Both the position numbers and the translations under genes were made by a program. Positions 1-6,753 of a stretch of 37,461 nucleotides of DNA are shown in pieces; within the stretch, counting starts at the first letter, position 1, and every line of letters starts with the position of its first letter. The stretch is from a virus, in IMG/VR virus record IMGVR_UViG_3300006805_000072, positions 1 through 37,461 of that record; one strand, 5' to 3'. The notes beneath the pieces are model-generated. The model saw only the letters and a list, made by a program, of their open reading frames with translations. It was not told where the DNA came from and searched no databases.

Positions 1-169
1 CGATGTCGATTGAGAACAGCACGACATGGCGGTATCAGACTTTGATCTTCCCGTCACCTTCGGCGGGAACGCTGTCCATTGTGTTCACGTCTGTCGCTGC
101 CTATGAGCCATCGATTGACATTGATGACTGTTATGTAGGCCGCGCCCGCAACGTAGGCAGCACGCAGCT
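1..169 (+). repeat. Near-identical 169-bp fibre module, left copy
   Basis: Bases 1-169 match 36845-37013 with only two mismatches (position 102 t versus g, giving Tyr versus Asp; position 146 c versus t, silent). Homology stops abruptly after the GSTQLI codons. The copy may extend left beyond the window. It encodes the end of the jelly-roll-like domain shared by the two fibre genes. Confidence 0.9.
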
Positions 170-1430
170 AATCAGTGAGTGGAAATCATACACCACGACG
201 CTATCTTGGACATCTGGTGTCGGTTCATACGCGGCGAAGAGCCGTCGTGTCGGTGATTCAGAAGAAATGTTCATCTATGTTCCGATTACTGGAACACCAA
301 CGACAGCTACCTTTACCTTCACGCCGCCAACAACTTGCGTTGTCGATACAGCAAAGCTAGCCGCTGGAACAATCACCAATCTTGAATCGCTTGGAACAGC
401 TACGCTGTTTGATACGTCGACATCGACCAGATACCTTGGTGGCGTTACGATGGGTTCGACATCAAGTACGCTCAGGGTCATCCACGATGTCTCTACGTCG
501 CAAGTTACACAAGCTGTTCCGTTCACGTGGGCCAATGGTGACTTTTTAGAGATTCATGCAACGGCCCCATGCGTTGGGTATCGAGCACAAACGACAGCCT
601 CAATTGACGCCATCTCGAAACGTGGGTCGATTTATTTCGCTTCTGGTTCTGCGTCAGTGACGAGTGGGTCGGCCACAACATTTAACGTCGCAGGCTTTGG
701 CACCAATACTCTCGAGGGACAAGCTCTTGCTCCGACAACTGCAAATGACCTCGGAATCAGAATGACCGGCGCTACAGCCGGGGCGTATGAAGTGAACGTA
801 ACTGGTGTTTTTTACTCACACAGGAACTCTGGACAGAGTGGAACAAACTGCACTTACGATCTTTATGACGGGACAACGTCTCGAGGAAATCTCGTTGCCG
901 GCGCACCGAACGTATCAGGAGTATCGACTCTTGACGGGATTGGTGGTTTGTCCGGCACGTTCACTCTCTCTTCTGCCGGTACAATCAATGTCGTCGTCAG
1001 GGGCCAGAGGACGTCTGGAGATGGAACGTGCTATGCCGACGGGCCTATCAGCATCTCGATCAAGAACGTGTCGCAGAATAGTCCTGCGCTTGTGATCGCC
1101 AACAGCGTTTCGACAGGCACTGTGAATGGAGACAAAATAGGTCGCGCCACTATAGCGAACTCTGGTTCGGCCTCAATTACGTCGCAGTCTACAGGTTTTC
1201 TTTCGTCGGTAAGCTATGTTTCAACTGGCGTCGTGGATACATTCTTTACTGCTGGTTATTTCTCCGCAGCTCCTAGCTGCACATGTACTGCTAGGCTCGG
1301 GGGACGACTGTGCGCCATAGATAATACAACACCACCGTCAACCAGTGGCGCAAGGTTTTGGACCGGACTGGCGAATACGGCAGCGGAGGCCAATGTCGAA
1401 TTTCAAATCATCTGCGTAGGCCCACGCTGA
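1..1430 (+). CDS. Tail fibre / receptor-binding protein, 3' part (gene starts before the window)
   Basis: The frame is open from the left edge, so this is the C-terminal part (about 475 visible residues) of a longer protein. Residues 1-57 are the end of a jelly-roll-like (galactose- or carbohydrate-binding type) domain closing with SIDIDDCYVGRARNVGS. Residues 58-120 carry a W-x-x-Y-T...RRVGDS module, and about 172-195 carry PFTWANGDFLEIHATAP. I know such modules from environmental phage fibres and Bdellovibrio-type surface proteins. The rest is Ser/Thr/Gly-rich beta structure ending in a Cys-containing tip. The first 169 bases are nearly identical to a segment of the fibre gene at the right edge, where a signal peptide and the rest of the first domain are seen; this protein may begin the same way. 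Role inferred: host-surface binding. Confidence 0.7.
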   Translation, partial: MSIENSTTWRYQTLIFPSPSAGTLSIVFTSVAAYEPSIDIDDCYVGRARNVGSTQLISEWKSYTTTLSWTSGVGSYAAKSRRVGDSEEMFIYVPITGTPTTATFTFTPPTTCVVDTAKLAAGTITNLESLGTATLFDTSTSTRYLGGVTMGSTSSTLRVIHDVSTSQVTQAVPFTWANGDFLEIHATAPCVGYRAQTTASIDAISKRGSIYFASGSASVTSGSATTFNVAGFGTNTLEGQALAPTTANDLGIRMTGATAGAYEVNVTGVFYSHRNSGQSGTNCTYDLYDGTTSRGNLVAGAPNVSGVSTLDGIGGLSGTFTLSSAGTINVVVRGQRTSGDGTCYADGPISISIKNVSQNSPALVIANSVSTGTVNGDKIGRATIANSGSASITSQSTGFLSSVSYVSTGVVDTFFTAGYFSAAPSCTCTARLGGRLCAIDNTTPPSTSGARFWTGLANTAAEANVEFQIICVGPR

Positions 1431-1681
1431 TGAAGGCACACGTCGAATGGGTCACTGGAGTCATAAGGGCTGGACCGGAGTTTAACGACTTCGGCGACCC
1501 GTATGAATTCTCCTGTACGGTCATTCGTCGCGGTGATGAGTGTGAGATCATAGGCGCCAGTGGGAAGTTCACAATTGCGAACTACAAAGCCGTCAGAGAA
1601 GCGCTTGAATCGCAAGGCATCAAGGCCGCACACTGGGAGAGAAGCACTGGCAAACAGGTAACAGCAAAGGGGAGACAATGA
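1430..1681 (+). CDS. Hypothetical small protein downstream of fibre
   Basis: This 83-residue protein starts at an ATG that overlaps the stop of the fibre gene by one base (TGATG), so translation is probably coupled. It has no signal peptide or membrane segment. The N-terminal half alternates polar and hydrophobic residues in a beta-like pattern and the C-terminus is basic (TGKQVTAKGRQ). I do not recognise the family. Position right after a receptor-binding protein would suit a fibre chaperone or fibre-associated protein, but nothing in the sequence proves it. Confidence 0.6.
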   Translation: MKAHVEWVTGVIRAGPEFNDFGDPYEFSCTVIRRGDECEIIGASGKFTIANYKAVREALESQGIKAAHWERSTGKQVTAKGRQ

Positions 1682-1827
1682 GACTTGCTGCGTTGATGAT
1701 TCTGATTCTGACACTTAGCGGATGCGCATCCAATATACTTGTTTCGAACTGCCGCTCGATCCAGATCGAAGGCGAAGATTCTGAGAAGTGGTTGTGTGAC
1801 AAGGGATGGTCTGACTACTGGAGGTAG
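1678..1827 (+). CDS. Small lipoprotein (49 aa)
   Basis: This gene overlaps the previous one by 4 bp (ATGA) and follows the RBS GGGGAGA. The product is a 49-residue lipoprotein precursor: MR start, hydrophobic core LAALMILILTL and lipobox LSGC with Cys at residue 16. The mature part is about 34 residues with two further Cys (residues 25 and 40) and ends in WSDYWR. Size and topology recall outer-membrane spanins (Rz1 type) or small phage lipoproteins that block superinfection, but it lies among fibre-associated genes, about 4 kb from the lysis cassette. Its function is therefore open. Confidence 0.65.
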   Translation: MRLAALMILILTLSGCASNILVSNCRSIQIEGEDSEKWLCDKGWSDYWR

Positions 1828-1828
1828 T

Positions 1829-2197
1829 ATGGCGGCAACATTTGATTTTATCGATGAAGGTCAGGTCCGCCGTGCAGTCTATCGCGGCGAGACGCTTCAA
1901 CGTGTGTTCACTTACAAAGATGCTGATGGAGTGGCGGTTGATCTTACCGGGTACTCAGCATCGATGCAGGTTCGGAAGTCTTTGACTGACGGCGTAGCGC
2001 TTGAGCTTTCGACTGTTAACTCTCGGATTACTCTTGGAGGAGCTGCCGGAACGGTGACGCTTCTTGTGTCGGCCACAGATACGGCGACGATCGATGTCGG
2101 CCAATACTTCTACGACCTTGAGCTGACGAGCGGATCTTCGGTTGTGACTCGTTTGATCGAAGGCCGTCTGCAAGTCAAAGAGGCATACACTCGATGA
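1829..2197 (+). CDS. Phage virion-associated beta-sandwich protein (baseplate/tail accessory type)
   Basis: The product has 122 residues. The RBS GGAGG lies inside the end of the preceding gene, and the ATG follows that stop by one base. The pattern R-G-E-T-L-Q-R-V-F-T-Y-K-D...V-D-L-T-G-Y-S-A-S-M-Q-V-R is typical of a small phage family seen near fibre genes, with a generic 'polymerised beta-sandwich' look (gradient of V/T/S, G-x-A-x-G-T-V-T). It is probably a minor tail or baseplate component. The family assignment rests on my memory of this motif, and the exact structural role is inferred. Confidence 0.65.
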   Translation: MAATFDFIDEGQVRRAVYRGETLQRVFTYKDADGVAVDLTGYSASMQVRKSLTDGVALELSTVNSRITLGGAAGTVTLLVSATDTATIDVGQYFYDLELTSGSSVVTRLIEGRLQVKEAYTR

Positions 2198-2676
2198 GCA
2201 CTGTGACGACCGTCGACATTCAAACGGTTGTGACTGATCTCGGATCATCAGAGGTAGTCGAAACGAGAAGCAATCAAGTCGTATCGACCGTGAATCAGTC
2301 GGTATCGATTATTGAGACCGCTGAGTCTGGGACTATTGTCGAAACTGTCAGTCAATCACACGTCGTCGACAATGGTCCATCGGCTTCATCTGGCTCTGGC
2401 TTAACCCAGTCTGAAGTCGAGGCTTTGATTGAGGAGGCTCTTGTGTTTCAGAACTATCAAGTGAACGATGTCGACACTGTTTCGACAACGACGTACATCG
2501 GCAAAGCGAAGCTTGACGGGACTTGGTTAATTGAGAGAATCGTCGAGAGTGGTGACGACCTGGCGAAAGACTACGCCAATCTGTCGAACAACTCTGGATC
2601 GTCAACATACACAAGTGCATGGTCGAATAGGCTGACGCTGACATTCGGCGAGATCCAAACGCTAACGGGGGTTTAA
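2194..2676 (+). CDS. Phage structural accessory protein
   Basis: This 160-residue protein overlaps the upstream gene by 4 bp. The first 70 residues are low complexity and Val/Thr/Ser/Glu-rich (repeating V-V-E-T and V-S-T-V patterns). A short helical linker LTQSEVEALIEEALVFQ follows, and then a small domain with the pattern TTTYIGKAKLDGTWLIERI. That last motif is common in phage proteins encoded beside tail fibres. The architecture (repetitive stalk, helix, small globular end) suits a fibre-associated or spike-like virion protein. No catalytic motif is visible. Confidence 0.6.
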   Translation: MSTVTTVDIQTVVTDLGSSEVVETRSNQVVSTVNQSVSIIETAESGTIVETVSQSHVVDNGPSASSGSGLTQSEVEALIEEALVFQNYQVNDVDTVSTTTYIGKAKLDGTWLIERIVESGDDLAKDYANLSNNSGSSTYTSAWSNRLTLTFGEIQTLTGV

Positions 2677-3084
2677 ATGTCAAAATCAAATGCAGCAGAG
2701 AACGCGGTCCTTGCCGCGATGTACGTCGGAACAGCTCTACCATGGGCAGCAAACACTGATCTATGGGCAGCGCTCTACACTTCTGATCCAGGTGAAGCGG
2801 GTTCGGCGAACACGAATGAGTGCGCCTTTGGCGGGTATGCTCGAGTCGCAATCACTCGCGCCACTGGTTTTGACTTAGCCGGCAACGTCATCTCAAACGA
2901 TGCGCAAATCTCATTTCCTGAATGTACGTCAGGCACTGAGACCGTGACCCATTGTGCGATTGTTACGACGGCAAGTGGCGCTGGTACGATTCTCCACTCT
3001 GGAGCATTGAGCGCATCGCGAAGTGTTTCGTCTGGTATCACGCTCCAGTTTCCGGCTGCGACCTTCACTGTGACTGAGGATTAA
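2677..3084 (+). CDS. Phage tail-fibre-associated conserved protein
   Basis: This 135-residue protein begins immediately after the upstream stop, behind a GGGGG RBS. It has the conserved layout I recognise from many phages: SKSNAAENAVLAAMY, then LWAALYTSDPGEAG, then NECAFGGYARVAITR, NVISNDAQISFPECTSGTE and VTHCAIVTTASGAGTILHSG. The family is annotated only as a phage or putative tail-fibre protein; its members sit in fibre/lysis regions. Its 1-bp overlap with the next gene (TAATG) indicates a tight operon. Membership in the family is well supported; the function is unknown. Confidence 0.7.
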   Translation: MSKSNAAENAVLAAMYVGTALPWAANTDLWAALYTSDPGEAGSANTNECAFGGYARVAITRATGFDLAGNVISNDAQISFPECTSGTETVTHCAIVTTASGAGTILHSGALSASRSVSSGITLQFPAATFTVTED

Positions 3085-3410
3085 TGGCTGGGTTCAACGG
3101 TGTTCGTGAGATTGTGAACGCTCATCTTGCCGGGGCTGAGAAGTATACTCAGTTCCGTAAGGCGCCGTCGCAAATCACGACTGCCGGGATCTGGTTTGAC
3201 TTAACTTCAAGTGGCGGCAATCCAAAGCCGTTTTACTACGCATCACCTCCGCTTGAGGCAACGGTGATGTCTCAGTCTTCAGCAAGTGGAATGCTTCACG
3301 GCGGCGACGTTTCGCCAAGCCTGAAAGTGATTCGCCGATTGCTTGTGATGTCGTCGTCAGCCACGGGCCTACCGATGCCAATGCGTCTTTGCGATTACCT
3401 TCTTTGTTAG
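3084..3410 (+). CDS. Conserved phage virion protein, copy A, N-terminal part ending at an in-frame amber codon
   Basis: This is the start of the first of two tandem paralogues (copies A and B). The 108 residues contain W-F-D-L...GGNP and GMLHGGDVS, which align with GEWSCLANGGGNP and GILHGGNVS in copy B. Translation stops at TAG 3408-3410 inside MRLCDYLLC*PFCDM. The frame is unchanged beyond the stop and continues to 3947 with full similarity to copy B, where DLLGFYRVTSV stands at this place. The family normally has a tyrosine pair followed by P-F here, so the amber codon sits exactly on a conserved Tyr. This could be a point mutation, a sequencing error or amber readthrough. Confidence 0.6.
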   Translation: MAGFNGVREIVNAHLAGAEKYTQFRKAPSQITTAGIWFDLTSSGGNPKPFYYASPPLEATVMSQSSASGMLHGGDVSPSLKVIRRLLVMSSSATGLPMPMRLCDYLLC

Positions 3411-3422
3411 CCGTTCTGCGAC

Positions 3423-3947
3423 ATGGGCGAAACAGAGGAGCAGGCGACTGTGAACAGCGCTGTGCTTTCTCGGTACACCGATGGCGCAGGGGTTGAGATC
3501 ATGGCGGTCTTGGCGGCGGCAGGAGCAGGCGACCAGACATTCCGAGTTCGGTACACGAACCAAGACGGCGTTGCCGATAGGTTCACATCAACCGTCATCA
3601 TGAATACAGCAACGGCTGTTGGCTCAATCATAAGCGGTCAGAACGCGAAAGCGTCAGCCGCAGGTCCTTTCTTGCCACTTCAAGGAACCGATACCGGAGT
3701 CAGATCAATCGAAGGTGTTCAAATGATTTCAGGTGCCGACGTCGGCCTGTTCCATTTGGTTCTAGTAAAACCTCTTGCGTCGATTCAGGTCATAGAACAA
3801 ACGGCTCCGGTCGAGGTTGACTATCTCACGATGCAGGCAAGTGCTCCGGTAATTAAAGACGGCGCTTATTTGAACTTTATATGTCTACCGAACGGCTCGC
3901 TTTCTGGAGTCAACATCCATGGCGAGCTAACGACACTTTGGAACTAA
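3423..3947 (+). CDS. Conserved phage virion protein, copy A, C-terminal part after the amber codon
   Basis: This is the same reading frame as the fragment ending at 3410. The first ATG after the stop is at 3423, but no convincing RBS precedes it, so independent translation is doubtful. The 174 residues carry the C-terminal domain: LSRYTDGAGVEIMAV, FRVRYTNQDGVA, GPFLPLQGTDTGVRSIEGV, LVLVKPLA, VEVDYLTMQASAPVIKDGAYLNFI and a final IHGELTTLWN. Copy B has the equivalents LPRYTNGAGVQAF, LSITYTDQDGN, GPFIPLASGDSGIRAI and FYGHLDFAWG. With the upstream part it would make one protein of about 287 residues. I know the family from many tailed phages; it is uncharacterised. Confidence 0.6.
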   Translation: MGETEEQATVNSAVLSRYTDGAGVEIMAVLAAAGAGDQTFRVRYTNQDGVADRFTSTVIMNTATAVGSIISGQNAKASAAGPFLPLQGTDTGVRSIEGVQMISGADVGLFHLVLVKPLASIQVIEQTAPVEVDYLTMQASAPVIKDGAYLNFICLPNGSLSGVNIHGELTTLWN

Positions 3948-3956
3948 GGAGACTTC

Positions 3957-4142
3957 ATGGCTGGCTTTACATCAATCGACGACTTCATTCAGGAAGCCAC
4001 GGTCAACGGCAAGTTCACCGCGCTGACTGGAACAAGAACATGCTGCCGACATCGGCGGCTGTTGCTGGTGAATGGTCGTGTCTTGCAAACGGCGGCGGCA
4101 ATCCTGCGGCTGGAACGATCTATAACTCAGGCACTAACTTAG
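3957..4142 (+). pseudogene. Conserved phage virion protein, copy B, N-terminal fragment (frame lost near 4019)
   Basis: Behind RBS AAGGAGA, this ORF begins MAGFTSIDDFIQEATVNGKFT, matching the start MAGFNG of copy A. After about residue 21 (nt 4019) the frame becomes unrelated Arg/Leu-rich sequence ending at 4142. The true continuation is one base back: reading the C at 4019 twice gives FTRADWNKNMLPTS, which aligns with the KYTQFRKAPSQ region of copy A. A single deleted C in ACC(C)GCGC would explain it. No canonical -1 slippery heptamer is present, so an indel in the phage or in the sequence is more likely than programmed frameshifting. Confidence 0.55.
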
Positions 4143-4855
4143 CGTTTCAGGCCACGAGTGATTCAACGGCAGGTGCTGGCGGAATCCTGCATGGTGGTAA
4201 CGTCTCAACTGACACGAAGCACATCGTAAACGCGTCGGCTTTCAGTGCCGCTGCTACCACGATGCCATCGGTATTGATGCTGATCGACCTTCTCGGATTC
4301 TACCGAGTGACGTCGGTAACAACGACCGGGAACCAAGCGACAGACAACACGGTTACACTACCACGCTATACAAACGGCGCCGGAGTCCAGGCCTTCGCAT
4401 TCAATAACTCAACGACTGCGATGGGCGCTGCAACGCCAAACCTTTCGATCACGTACACCGATCAGGATGGGAACACCGGTGCGACAACGCCGACCACTTT
4501 GCCGGCGTGTAAGACCGCCGCAGCAAACGGCTTGATTATGTACTCCGGTACTGGATCGGGAAAGTATGGCCCATTCATTCCACTAGCAAGCGGTGACTCT
4601 GGAATCAGAGCGATCACTCAGATCAACTTGTCGGCGTCGTATGTGTCAGGTACTTTGTCGGTCGCTCTTTGCAAACCTCTCATCACGATGCCAATGACGA
4701 CGATTGGTGTGGCGGCTGAGCGTGACTTCCTAAACCAAGTCCCATCATTGCCTCGTGTGTACGACGGCGCAAACCTTCATTGGTTGATCTATCACGGGGC
4801 AGCGACGCCAGTTAACTCGGCATTCTACGGTCATCTTGACTTCGCGTGGGGTTGA
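4040..4855 (+). CDS. Conserved phage virion protein, copy B, main part after frameshift
   Basis: Homology to copy A starts at about 4019 in this frame; the first usable ATG is at 4040. The frame stays open upstream to 3881, but that stretch overlaps copy A and the true N-terminus and has no credible start. The 271 residues hold the entire conserved core: GGGNP, GGILHGGNVS, LMLIDLLGFYRV, LPRYTNGAGVQAF, YTDQDGNTG, GPFIPLASGDSGIRAI and FLNQVPSLPRVYDGANLHWLIYH. Joined to the 3957 fragment it gives a protein of about 299 residues, close to copy A in length. It is probably a virion accessory protein; the role is unknown. Confidence 0.65.
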   Translation: MLPTSAAVAGEWSCLANGGGNPAAGTIYNSGTNLAFQATSDSTAGAGGILHGGNVSTDTKHIVNASAFSAAATTMPSVLMLIDLLGFYRVTSVTTTGNQATDNTVTLPRYTNGAGVQAFAFNNSTTAMGAATPNLSITYTDQDGNTGATTPTTLPACKTAAANGLIMYSGTGSGKYGPFIPLASGDSGIRAITQINLSASYVSGTLSVALCKPLITMPMTTIGVAAERDFLNQVPSLPRVYDGANLHWLIYHGAATPVNSAFYGHLDFAWG

Positions 4856-4858
4856 TCT

Positions 4859-5608
4859 GTGGCATTGATTGGCAACTATTCAGTCTTAAATAAGACAGCG
4901 GGCAGTTTCATCACTGGCCCGTCGATTGCCGATACTCGTGCGAACTATAACAAGGCAAACCGAATGCGGCGGGCCTTTCTTTCGCTTCCGACATACTCGT
5001 CAATACCGATGGGCTATGAGCCTCCAGGGTCTTGGCTGATCGCGCAGAAAGGCGGCGGCCTTTCGTCGTTCACACAGATCCGCGGCAGCGCTACGGTCTC
5101 AGCGTCACCGCTTAATGTTCGATTGAGCGCTGCTGATTTAACTGGAGATGGCACGGTCGCGAGCGCAGCACTTAGTCAGTTGATTCAAATGGCTGCTGAC
5201 CTTAACGGCCAAGGTCTCATCACAGACGCTGAGCTTGCTGCTGTTTCAAGTCTTGCTGCCGCACTGAGCGGAGTCGGCACTATATCGTCACAGCTTAGCG
5301 CGCTTGTTCCTATGGATGCCGCGCTATCTGGACTCGGTGCAATCGTTGCGAACCTTAAAGGCAGCGGCCGGCTTGGTGCCGACATCACGCCGTTTACTGA
5401 TTTGAGTCCTGAGAATTTGGCGGCCGCCGTGTGGGATAAGCAACTGTCAGATCATCAAGACGTAGGCACGGCCGGTAAAGCGTTGACCGATGCCGGCGCG
5501 GCTGGGAACCCTTGGTCGGCAGAGCTTACGTCAAATATTGATCCTGGAACTTTTGGCGAACACGTTCAAAAGCTTTTAACCAAGATATTCTATCTGGGGT
5601 CAAAATGA
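4859..5608 (+). CDS. Phage virion protein with alanine/leucine heptad-like repeats
   Basis: The product has 249 residues from a GTG start four bases after the upstream stop. The N-terminus (residues 1-70) has aromatic and proline-rich segments. Residues about 80-175 form a repetitive stretch in which LSA/ADL/AALSG-x-G-x-I/V units recur about every 20-25 residues, suggesting a beta-helix or coiled fibre shaft. The C-terminus has LAAAVWDKQLSDHQDVGTAG, an A-A-A-V-W...G-T-A-G motif common to phage proteins next to tail fibres. Its stop overlaps the next ATG by 4 bp. It is likely a fibre or tail accessory protein of unknown exact role. Confidence 0.55.
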   Translation: MALIGNYSVLNKTAGSFITGPSIADTRANYNKANRMRRAFLSLPTYSSIPMGYEPPGSWLIAQKGGGLSSFTQIRGSATVSASPLNVRLSAADLTGDGTVASAALSQLIQMAADLNGQGLITDAELAAVSSLAAALSGVGTISSQLSALVPMDAALSGLGAIVANLKGSGRLGADITPFTDLSPENLAAAVWDKQLSDHQDVGTAGKALTDAGAAGNPWSAELTSNIDPGTFGEHVQKLLTKIFYLGSK

Positions 5609-5835
5609 CATTCTCATTAAATCAAATCGATTGGTTCGCTGGGTTGACTGCATGCATCGCATTTATCGTTTGGCTCGTGCGTCTAGAGGGACAGGTCGGG
5701 TTCCTAAAGAAGCAGGTTGACGAGCTCACAATCAAACATGACGCTTTGGATTCGCAACTTGTTCAAAAGCTATCACGCCTCGAGACTGCAATCGCTAGAA
5801 TCGAAGGGTACTTGAAAGCAAAGAAAGAAGGATAA
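5605..5835 (+). CDS. Membrane-anchored coiled-coil protein (holin or XhlA-like candidate)
   Basis: This 76-residue protein overlaps the upstream gene by 4 bp. Residues about 10-26 (WFAGLTACIAFIVWLVRL) form one transmembrane helix. The rest is a charged coiled coil (VGFLKKQVDEL...LSRLETAIARIEGYLKAKKEG). This architecture is usual for small phage membrane proteins beside endolysins (haemolysin XhlA-like or class III holin-like), though XhlA has the membrane helix at the C-terminus, unlike here. As first gene of the 5605-7431 lysis block it is a holin or holin-accessory candidate. Confidence 0.55.
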   Translation: MTFSLNQIDWFAGLTACIAFIVWLVRLEGQVGFLKKQVDELTIKHDALDSQLVQKLSRLETAIARIEGYLKAKKEG

Positions 5836-5840
5836 TAGTC

Positions 5841-6146
5841 ATGGCGAAAGAATTGAAAGAATCAAAAGAGATCCTGTTGGCAGTTGCCTATGTCGGCGTC
5901 AAAGCAATCCAGGCTTACAAGCAAGCGAAGGCTGATGACAAGATCGACCTAAGCGACGTTGGTGTTGCGTTTGGTTTCTTGATGGACCCAGTCTTGAAGG
6001 CAAAGGTTGAAGCTGCAATCGAAGGCGCTGACAAACTCGGCGAAGACTTCGCAGGTGCAAACATCTTCGACATCGTGAAAGCGCTTGTTGAAGTTGAGCC
6101 GCAAGTGATGGAGCTCGTGAAAGAGATCGAAGGACTCAAGGCTTAA
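5841..6146 (+). CDS. Small phage protein in lysis block
   Basis: The product has 101 residues, helical and acidic towards the C-terminus. ILLAVAYVGVKAIQAYKQAK (residues about 10-30) is moderately hydrophobic but not a clear membrane helix. Later segments such as DLSDVGVAFGFLMDPVLKAKVEAAIEGADKL look amphipathic. Similar Ala/Lys/Glu-rich proteins of about 100 residues occur next to holins in phages and are annotated as hypothetical. Spacing of 5 and 3 bp to the neighbours shows it belongs to the lysis operon. A holin or antiholin role is possible but unproven. Confidence 0.55.
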   Translation: MAKELKESKEILLAVAYVGVKAIQAYKQAKADDKIDLSDVGVAFGFLMDPVLKAKVEAAIEGADKLGEDFAGANIFDIVKALVEVEPQVMELVKEIEGLKA

Positions 6147-6149
6147 CCG

Positions 6150-6401
6150 ATGTCTTACCTGAAGATCATTCTCGAAATTGCAAAGGCTCTGCCTACCATC
6201 TTCGAACTTTGGAAGAAGTGGGAAGTCGCCAAACTGCGCCGTGAACAGGAACGCGAAGCGGACCGCAAGAAACAGCAGATCGAGGATGGAATCAATTCAG
6301 GAAACTCGCTTCCTCTCGAGGAGGCGATCGGGCATTCAACTCCTGGGCGTCCAGCAGAACATCACGCTGGCGTCCAGTCTCGACCGAATAGGAATCGATG
6401 A
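6150..6401 (+). CDS. Small charged helical protein in lysis block
   Basis: This 83-residue protein starts 3 bp after the previous stop and overlaps the following lipoprotein gene by 4 bp. Residues 1-22 (SYLKIILEIAKALPTIFELW) form a hydrophobic or amphipathic N-terminal helix. Residues 23-47 are highly charged (KLRREQEREADRKKQQIEDG), and the tail is polar and rich in Pro/His/Arg. An N-terminal membrane-associated helix followed by a charged helix next to a lipoprotein gene has the layout of an inner-membrane spanin (Rz-like). It is short for one, and the membrane helix is marginal. Confidence 0.5.
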   Translation: MSYLKIILEIAKALPTIFELWKKWEVAKLRREQEREADRKKQQIEDGINSGNSLPLEEAIGHSTPGRPAEHHAGVQSRPNRNR

Positions 6402-6745
6402 GATACGCCGCGTTACTTTTATGCATTTCGTTTTGCATAATCGGAGCATCAAGCTGTTCGCGAAAGAAGGATGATCTTTTTAGAAAGGTCGACGCTGACG
6501 TTTGGCTTCATGAGCAGATCCCGGCTGATCTCTGTACTGCAGAGATCTCCTCATTCGGACTTTACCGAAAGGTGATTTGCAACGAGTCGGCGCGCGTTGC
6601 TGGACTTTGCGGACCTGAAGACAAGACCTACGAAGAGTTCATTCCGTACTGTGACAAAGAGATCAAGGTCCACGTCGGTATGCATAAGGATCACTTTAAA
6701 AAGTGGGTTGACTTGGCAAAGGAACGCATCGACGAATGCTTCTGA
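6398..6745 (+). CDS. Lipoprotein in lysis block (outer-membrane spanin candidate)
   Basis: The product is a 115-residue lipoprotein precursor. It has MR, hydrophobic core YAALLLCISFCII and lipobox GASSC with the acylated Cys at about residue 20, followed by SRKKDD. The mature domain of about 95 residues has Cys pairs (ADLCTAE, VICNE, GLCGPED, IPYCDK, DECF) that could form disulfides in the periplasm. It lies between the putative inner-membrane partner (6150) and the endolysin and overlaps the former by 4 bp, so an o-spanin is the first hypothesis. The cysteine-rich soluble domain is unusual for spanins, and a periplasmic inhibitor is an alternative. Confidence 0.6.
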   Translation: MRYAALLLCISFCIIGASSCSRKKDDLFRKVDADVWLHEQIPADLCTAEISSFGLYRKVICNESARVAGLCGPEDKTYEEFIPYCDKEIKVHVGMHKDHFKKWVDLAKERIDECF

Positions 6746-6753
6746 GGTGATCG

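Noticed and set aside
1-169. Terminal redundancy of a complete genome (same sequence at both ends)
   Set aside because: The copies differ at two bases and diverge completely after 169 bp, so they are two gene copies or alleles, not an exact overlap of contig ends.
3408-3410. Genome-wide reassignment of TAG as a sense codon
   Set aside because: TAG ends many other genes with normal lengths here (1825, 7429, 9763, 27237, 28751), and no suppressor tRNA was seen.
3881-4039. Upstream extension of copy B in the second frame
   Set aside because: It overlaps the end of copy A and the conserved N-terminus of copy B in another frame and has no credible start signal.
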